A stretch of DNA of 16,432 bases from Winogradskyella sp. (GTDB taxonomy: Bacteria; Bacteroidota; Bacteroidia; Flavobacteriales; Flavobacteriaceae). Location of the stretch: contig JASBSE010000050.1 in the NCBI GenBank assembly GCA_030149115.1, forward strand, positions 1-16,432, given 5' to 3'. Below are positions 13,083 to 16,432 of the stretch, piece after piece (the first letter of the stretch is position 1; every line of letters begins with the position of its first letter). Both the position numbers and the translations under genes were made by a program. The notes beneath the pieces are model-generated. The model made no database searches. It worked only from the letters and a program-made list of their open reading frames with translations, and was not told where the DNA came from.

Positions 13083-14021
13083 ATGACTATAACTCAACTA
13101 AAGTACGCTTTAGCCATTGCGGAACATAAAAACTTCACAAAAGCAGCAGAAAAATGCTTTGTGACACAACCCACATTAAGTACTCAAATTCAGAAACTTG
13201 AAGACGAATTGGATATTGTAATTTTCGATAGAGGTAAAAAGCCTATTGAACTTACTGAAGTGGGCAGAAAAATAGTTTTTCAGGCTAGAAATATTGTAAA
13301 TGAAGCTGATCGTATACAGGATATTGTGGATCAGCAAAAAGGATTTATCGGAGGTGAATTTAGGCTTGGTATTATCCCAACAATAATGCCAACGCTTTTA
13401 CCAATGTTTTTAAATAATTTTATAAAAAAGTATCCTAAAGTAAAACTTAAAATTGAAGAGCTCACCACAGAGGAAATTATTACCAGAATTAATGACGGTC
13501 ATATTGATGCTGCTATTGCTGCAACTCCGCTAGAAAGTGATAATATTAAAGAGCGTCCTTTATATTATGAACCTTTTGTAGCTTATGTTCCTACCAACCA
13601 TAGGCTAAGAGACAAAAAAACGTTAGAAGTTTCGGATCTTGAAATTGAAGATATGCTATTGCTAGAAGACGGTCATTGTTTTAGAGAAGGTGTTCTTAAC
13701 CTTTGTAAAGCCTTTAAAAATCAGGATGATGAGCACTTTCAGTTAGAAAGTGGGAGTATAGAAACTTTAATTAAGCTATCTAATGAAGGTATGGGAATGA
13801 CACTTCTGCCATATTTACACACACAAGATATTAGCGATAAGTATAAGAGTCATTTAAAACATTTTATTGAGCCTTCGCCAGCAAGAGAGGTAAGCCTAAT
13901 TTACCATAAGAGTGAACTAAAAATGCAAATTATTAATGCTATGCACGATTTAATTTCGTCTGTAATTAGAGGTGCCATTGCTTTTAGTAATGTTGAAATC
14001 ATCAGCCCATTAGCGAAATAA
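13083..14021 (+). CDS. oxyR: OxyR, LysR-type hydrogen-peroxide sensor and regulator, 312 aa
   Basis: An N-terminal winged helix-turn-helix (about 1-60: LKYALAIAEHKNFTKAAEKC, then TQPTLSTQIQKLE) is followed by a linker helix. The effector domain (about 90-300) carries the redox pair C199 (in EDGHCFREG) and C208, the same residue numbers as in E. coli OxyR, with the threonine/proline-rich IIPTIMP segment (97-103) near the pocket. The disulphide C199-C208 formed by peroxide would switch the tetramer to its activating form. Length is normal. It is transcribed away from dps, a typical target, and is followed immediately by a hairpin terminator. Confidence 0.95.
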   Translation: MTITQLKYALAIAEHKNFTKAAEKCFVTQPTLSTQIQKLEDELDIVIFDRGKKPIELTEVGRKIVFQARNIVNEADRIQDIVDQQKGFIGGEFRLGIIPTIMPTLLPMFLNNFIKKYPKVKLKIEELTTEEIITRINDGHIDAAIAATPLESDNIKERPLYYEPFVAYVPTNHRLRDKKTLEVSDLEIEDMLLLEDGHCFREGVLNLCKAFKNQDDEHFQLESGSIETLIKLSNEGMGMTLLPYLHTQDISDKYKSHLKHFIEPSPAREVSLIYHKSELKMQIINAMHDLISSVIRGAIAFSNVEIISPLAK

Positions 14022-14049
14022 AAAAAGCGACTCGTGAGTCGCTTTTTTT
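14020..14049. terminator. Bidirectional terminator between oxyR and the 65-aa gene
   Basis: A stem of about 13 bp (14020-14032 with 14037-14049; core GCGACT/AGTCGC, loop CGTG) with flanking A and T runs. It overlaps the oxyR stop codon (14019-14021) at one end and touches the stop codon of the convergent gene (14049-14051) at the other, so one hairpin ends both transcripts. Confidence 0.85.
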
Positions 14050-14246
14050 TATGCTTTTAAATAAATTAAACATTGATTTAAATCTGGGTTTTGATTGATT
14101 AGGGACTGAATAAATATTCGTAATTCTTCTAATTCGTGAGGCAGTAATCTCTTAACTGCTTTTTCCACTTCCTTACAGAATAATGTCGCATCAAAACTAA
14201 CCTTTTTAAGTACAGTTTTAGTGTACTCAAACATTGCTCTCGCCAT
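14049..14246 (-). CDS. Small conserved-looking protein, 65 aa
   Basis: A compact, mostly helical, soluble protein without signal peptide. It contains FCKEVEKAVKRLLPHELEEL, then LRIFIQSLINQNPDLNQC. The amphipathic helices and the use of a shared terminator support a real gene, and I have the impression that such proteins are common in Flavobacteriaceae, though I cannot name a family. The start may be the ATG at 14246 or the internal one at 14234 (MFEYTK). It could be a small regulatory or structural protein; no motif decides this. It sits convergent to oxyR without obvious functional linkage. Confidence 0.65.
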   Translation of the reverse strand: MARAMFEYTKTVLKKVSFDATLFCKEVEKAVKRLLPHELEELRIFIQSLINQNPDLNQCLIYLKA

Positions 14247-14463
14247 AGGTAATTTTAAGTTTTAGGTTTAACAAAAAAGTATTTTTTTTCTATAGGCTAT
14301 TGTTTCAATTCATTCCCTAAGATAGAAAAAATTCACATTTACTAAAATGAAACGACAAAAGTTTAACAGCTTATTATGTTAAAAGTTGAAATTACTCGTT
14401 GAAGGTTTATATTGTTAAAAGAGATTTCTTACGCCATAAAACATTGACTAACAAGAAACAAGA

Positions 14464-14607
14464 CTATTTCTTTATAAATCTAAGAACCTCTTTTTGTCTG
14501 TTTGAATATACTTCTATAAAGTAAACCCCAGATTTTAGGGTTGAGACAGACACTTTGTTTTGAGTATTTGAATAACTCATTGTTTTATAAAGATAAATAA
14601 ATACTGA
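14464..14607 (-). pseudogene. Orphaned T9SS type A sorting-domain tail
   Basis: Read on the minus strand this encodes SVFIYLYKTMSYSN, then VSVSTLKSGVYFIEVYSN and a terminal RFIKK before the stop. That is the end of a Bacteroidota type IX secretion sorting domain (S-x-L-x-x-G-x-Y, V/I-x-V and the final basic FIKK). The body of the protein that should precede it is missing. Upstream lie a half attC-like repeat and the stop codon of the LamG lipoprotein gene. An open frame continues through that repeat from an ATG at 14706 (80 codons), but the repeat-derived part has no protein-like features, so I treat only the tail as a remnant. Two to three residues also appear missing from the usual Y-(D/N)-x-x-G-K turn. 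Confidence 0.6.
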
Positions 14608-14608
14608 A

Positions 14609-14678
14609 TAAAAAATCCGCAAGAGTTTCCCGAAGTATGCGAGAACTAGTAATTTCTTGCCACCATTGCCGTTAGCAA
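14609..14678 (-). repeat. Half attC-like repeat downstream of the LamG gene
   Basis: On the minus strand, TTGCTAACGGCAATGG is followed by AAATTACTAGTTCTCGC, TACTTCGGG and TTGCGGATTTT. It matches the left half of site 1 (CAACAATGG, TAATTGCT, TCTCGCCTACTTC, CGCGGATTTT) in the same order and spacing. The right half is absent, and the central hairpin is damaged on its left stem. The R''-like box is TTGCTAAC, closer to the classical integron form than the ACAAC of the main array. It begins just after the LamG stop codon, the same position relative to a gene as in the array. Confidence 0.55.
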
Positions 14679-14680
14679 TT

Positions 14681-15460
14681 TTATAAGCAGCAGGTTTCCA
14701 TTTCAAATATTTCTGTTACTTGTGATTGATTTAGAGAAATATTGAATATAGCTATGTCATCTATTTTACCATCATAAAATTTCCCGATAAATAAATCGCC
14801 TATATCTTGATAAGTTGGCATGTTTGGGTTATTAGAAATACCTGTATTAGAATCACGAAGTATTCCATCTCTATAAATTTCAAGTTCATGATTTGCTACT
14901 TTAAAAGTAACTATTAAATGATGCCATTCATTGAAATCTATAACAGTATTACCAGGAAAATTATATGCATCCCATACTGACGAACCATGTAAACCAAAAA
15001 CAGGGAAATCACTATCATACAAACCAAGTGACCATTGTCCAAAAACGTCATAAACTATTAAAGTGCTTTCATCTCTGCTTATTAGCACACTATAGTCATC
15101 GTTATCATTATCCATTTTAAACCATAGTGAAATAGAAAATTCCGAAAGGTTATCTAAAAAAGAGGTGTTTGTTGTAGTTAGATATTCATTATTATTAGAC
15201 TCAAATTTATATGCACAATCAATATTTCCATTTCTGTCCATAGTTGGTGAAGCTGAAGTTAGATTTGTTAAATCATTTGAATTAGATACATCATCAAGAC
15301 TTCCACCATTAAAGGGATAAAAGGCAATTAAATTTCCTTGTAGTCCAGATGGAATACATTGAGTTAATTGAATGTCCAATTCATCATTATTCGTACTTTC
15401 ATCATTTGAGCATGAAAAAAGTAGATTGATTAAAATCAATGAAATTAGAGTCTTTTTCAT
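14681..15460 (-). CDS. LamG-domain lipoprotein, 259 aa
   Basis: The lipobox LLFSC places the acylated cysteine at about residue 17, followed by SNDE, an acidic patch like the Bacteroidota surface-lipoprotein export signal. Residues about 42-250 form one LamG/concanavalin-like jelly-roll: LIAFYPFNGGSLDD at the start, a MDRNGN segment, EFSISLWFKM, EWHHLIVTF, LEIYRDG and GKIDDIAIFN. These domains bind glycans or proteins, and there is no catalytic module. The protein ends abruptly at ETCCL just after the domain. Directly behind the stop lies a half attC-like repeat, and behind that a T9SS sorting tail in a partly overlapping frame. The gene may have been carried as a cassette, or may have lost an original C-terminus by insertion of the repeat. 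Confidence 0.8.
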   Translation of the reverse strand: MKKTLISLILINLLFSCSNDESTNNDELDIQLTQCIPSGLQGNLIAFYPFNGGSLDDVSNSNDLTNLTSASPTMDRNGNIDCAYKFESNNNEYLTTTNTSFLDNLSEFSISLWFKMDNDNDDYSVLISRDESTLIVYDVFGQWSLGLYDSDFPVFGLHGSSVWDAYNFPGNTVIDFNEWHHLIVTFKVANHELEIYRDGILRDSNTGISNNPNMPTYQDIGDLFIGKFYDGKIDDIAIFNISLNQSQVTEIFEMETCCL

Positions 15461-15524
15461 AATTCTTTTTTTAATTGCAATTGACTGCTAGATTTGTGTT
15501 TACTACATAGATGAAAAAAACCAA

Positions 15525-15553
15525 AAAAGGTTGCGTTAAAAACACAACCTTTT
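15525..15553 (-). terminator. Hairpin terminator downstream of the AIM24-family gene
   Basis: Stem AAAAGGTTG (15525-15533) with CAACCTTTT (15545-15553) and an 11-base loop. On the minus strand the hairpin is followed by a T-rich run, so it ends transcription of the gene at 15579-16406. Confidence 0.7.
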
Positions 15554-15578
15554 GTCAAATTTTCTTACTTATTACAAT

Positions 15579-16406
15579 TTAAAACCGATTATCACCATCT
15601 AACAAATCACCCAATCCACCAAGGATACTTCCTTCGCCTCTGCTCTTACCTCCTGCTTTTGGTGCAGAGGCTATAACTCTATCTGCTAATCGGCTAAATG
15701 GTAACGATTGTATGTATACTTTTCCTGGCCCTGTTAGTTTGGCAAAGAATAAACCTTCTCCTCCAAAAATAGAATTCTTAATACCACCTACAAACTCAAT
15801 ATCGTAATCTACATCTTGTGTAAAACCAACAATACAGCCTGTATCTACACGTAAAGTTTCACTTGGCTGTAAAGTTTTTTCTGCCATAGTTCCACCAGCA
15901 TGTACAAATGCCATACCATCACCTTCTAGTTTTTGCATAATGAAACCTTCACCTCCAAATAAACCTCTACCAAGCTTTTTAGAAAACTCAATACCAACAC
16001 TTACTCCTTTAGCAGCACATAGAAAAGCATCTTTTTGGCAAATGAACTTCCCTCGATATTCTGTTAAGTCTATGGGTATAATTTTTCCTGGATATGGTGA
16101 TGCAAACGATACATTGCGCTTTCCTGTTAGGTCATTGTAAAAAGCAGTCATAAATAAGCTTTCGCCTGTAAGGATTCGCTTTCCTGCACCTAATATTTTA
16201 CCTAAAAACCCTTTGTCTTTTTGTGAACCATCACCAAAAATAGTATCCATTTTAATACCATCATCCATCATCATAAAACTCCCTGATTCTGCAATAACAG
16301 CTTCTTGAGGATCTAATTCTATTTCTACATAGTGCATTTCTTCTCCATAGATACGGTAATCTATTTCGTGAGCATTTCTGTCTGTAAAATCTGGTAATTT
16401 TTCCAT
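15579..16406 (-). CDS. AIM24 / TIGR00266 family protein, 275 aa
   Basis: A cytoplasmic all-beta protein of the AIM24 (formerly DUF124) family. The repeated glycine-rich hairpins are diagnostic: GRGLFGGEGFIMQKLEGDG, then FVHAGGTMAEKTL, TGCIVGFTQDVDYDI and SIFGGEGLFFAKLTGPG. The N-terminus (EIDYRIYGEEMHYVEIEL, then AVIAESGSFMMM) matches the family opening. The last 25 residues are a glycine/serine-rich tail. Length is normal. The fungal homologue is a mitochondrial inner-membrane protein; in bacteria the biochemical role is unknown. The gene is monocistronic with its own terminator; its promoter lies at or beyond the right edge of the window. Confidence 0.9.
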   Translation of the reverse strand: MEKLPDFTDRNAHEIDYRIYGEEMHYVEIELDPQEAVIAESGSFMMMDDGIKMDTIFGDGSQKDKGFLGKILGAGKRILTGESLFMTAFYNDLTGKRNVSFASPYPGKIIPIDLTEYRGKFICQKDAFLCAAKGVSVGIEFSKKLGRGLFGGEGFIMQKLEGDGMAFVHAGGTMAEKTLQPSETLRVDTGCIVGFTQDVDYDIEFVGGIKNSIFGGEGLFFAKLTGPGKVYIQSLPFSRLADRVIASAPKAGGKSRGEGSILGGLGDLLDGDNRF

Positions 16407-16432
16407 ATTGTATTTTCGTTTTAAGGTTGATG

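Noticed and set aside
14464..14706. An intact 80-residue gene reading from 14706
   Set aside because: Its first third translates the attC-like repeat and the end of the LamG gene in another frame. Only the last 48 codons resemble a protein, a T9SS sorting tail without its body.
14681..15460. LamG protein as a T9SS cargo
   Set aside because: It has a lipobox and an acidic patch after the cysteine, indicating a lipoprotein; the sorting tail downstream is out of frame and beyond a stop codon.

Overview
The window is low-GC DNA from a member of the Flavobacteriaceae or a close relative (Bacteroidota). Evidence for this includes an ECF sigma / FecR (DUF4974-type tail) / STN-TonB receptor operon, a DUF2141 protein, a decayed type IX secretion (T9SS) sorting tail, lipoproteins with acidic residues just after the lipobox cysteine, and very AT-rich spacers. 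No integrase, transposase, rRNA, tRNA or CRISPR array is visible.

Region 1 (1-~4917) is an accessory array of six cassettes, all reading rightwards, separated by repeats that look like divergent integron attC sites. For the two intact cassettes, the first ten bases (GTTGTAGCCA at 1; GTTGTGCGTA at 832) are the exact reverse complement of the ten bases opening the repeat at that cassette's own far end (TGGCTACAAC at 705; TACGCACAAC at 2208). Such pairing is expected if each cassette once closed into a circle by recombination at G^TTGT. The sites decay from left to right, the last cassette has none, and the array continues left of the window. Cargo: an unknown soluble protein; a kinase-like protein with a C-terminal pentapeptide-repeat tail plus a membrane protein in one cassette; a small unknown protein; a secreted protein; and two lipoproteins.

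Region 2 (4960-7080) looks like ordinary chromosome: a single-domain VOC/glyoxalase-fold protein, a zinc-ribbon membrane protein, a UPF0126/TRIC-type membrane protein on the minus strand, and a secreted DUF2141 protein.

Region 3 (7153-12419) is a cell-surface signalling unit. On the minus strand lie an ECF sigma factor, a FecR anti-sigma factor and an STN-bearing TonB-dependent receptor. Divergent from them is a lipoprotein with two Kazal-like cysteine modules and a lipocalin-like C-terminus. A bipartite element, AGTAGGGT-N14-TTGTATTA, occurs with identical spacing upstream of both fecR and the lipoprotein gene, but I do not see it before the sigma gene. It is a good candidate for the promoter read by this ECF factor.

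Region 4 (12501-16406) holds dps divergent from oxyR (redox cysteines at 199 and 208), a small conserved 65-aa protein convergent with oxyR, a LamG-domain lipoprotein, and an AIM24/TIGR00266 protein. Directly after the LamG stop codon is a half attC-like repeat related to those in region 1, followed by an orphaned T9SS sorting tail. This marks a second place where the cassette repeat family has reached the chromosome.
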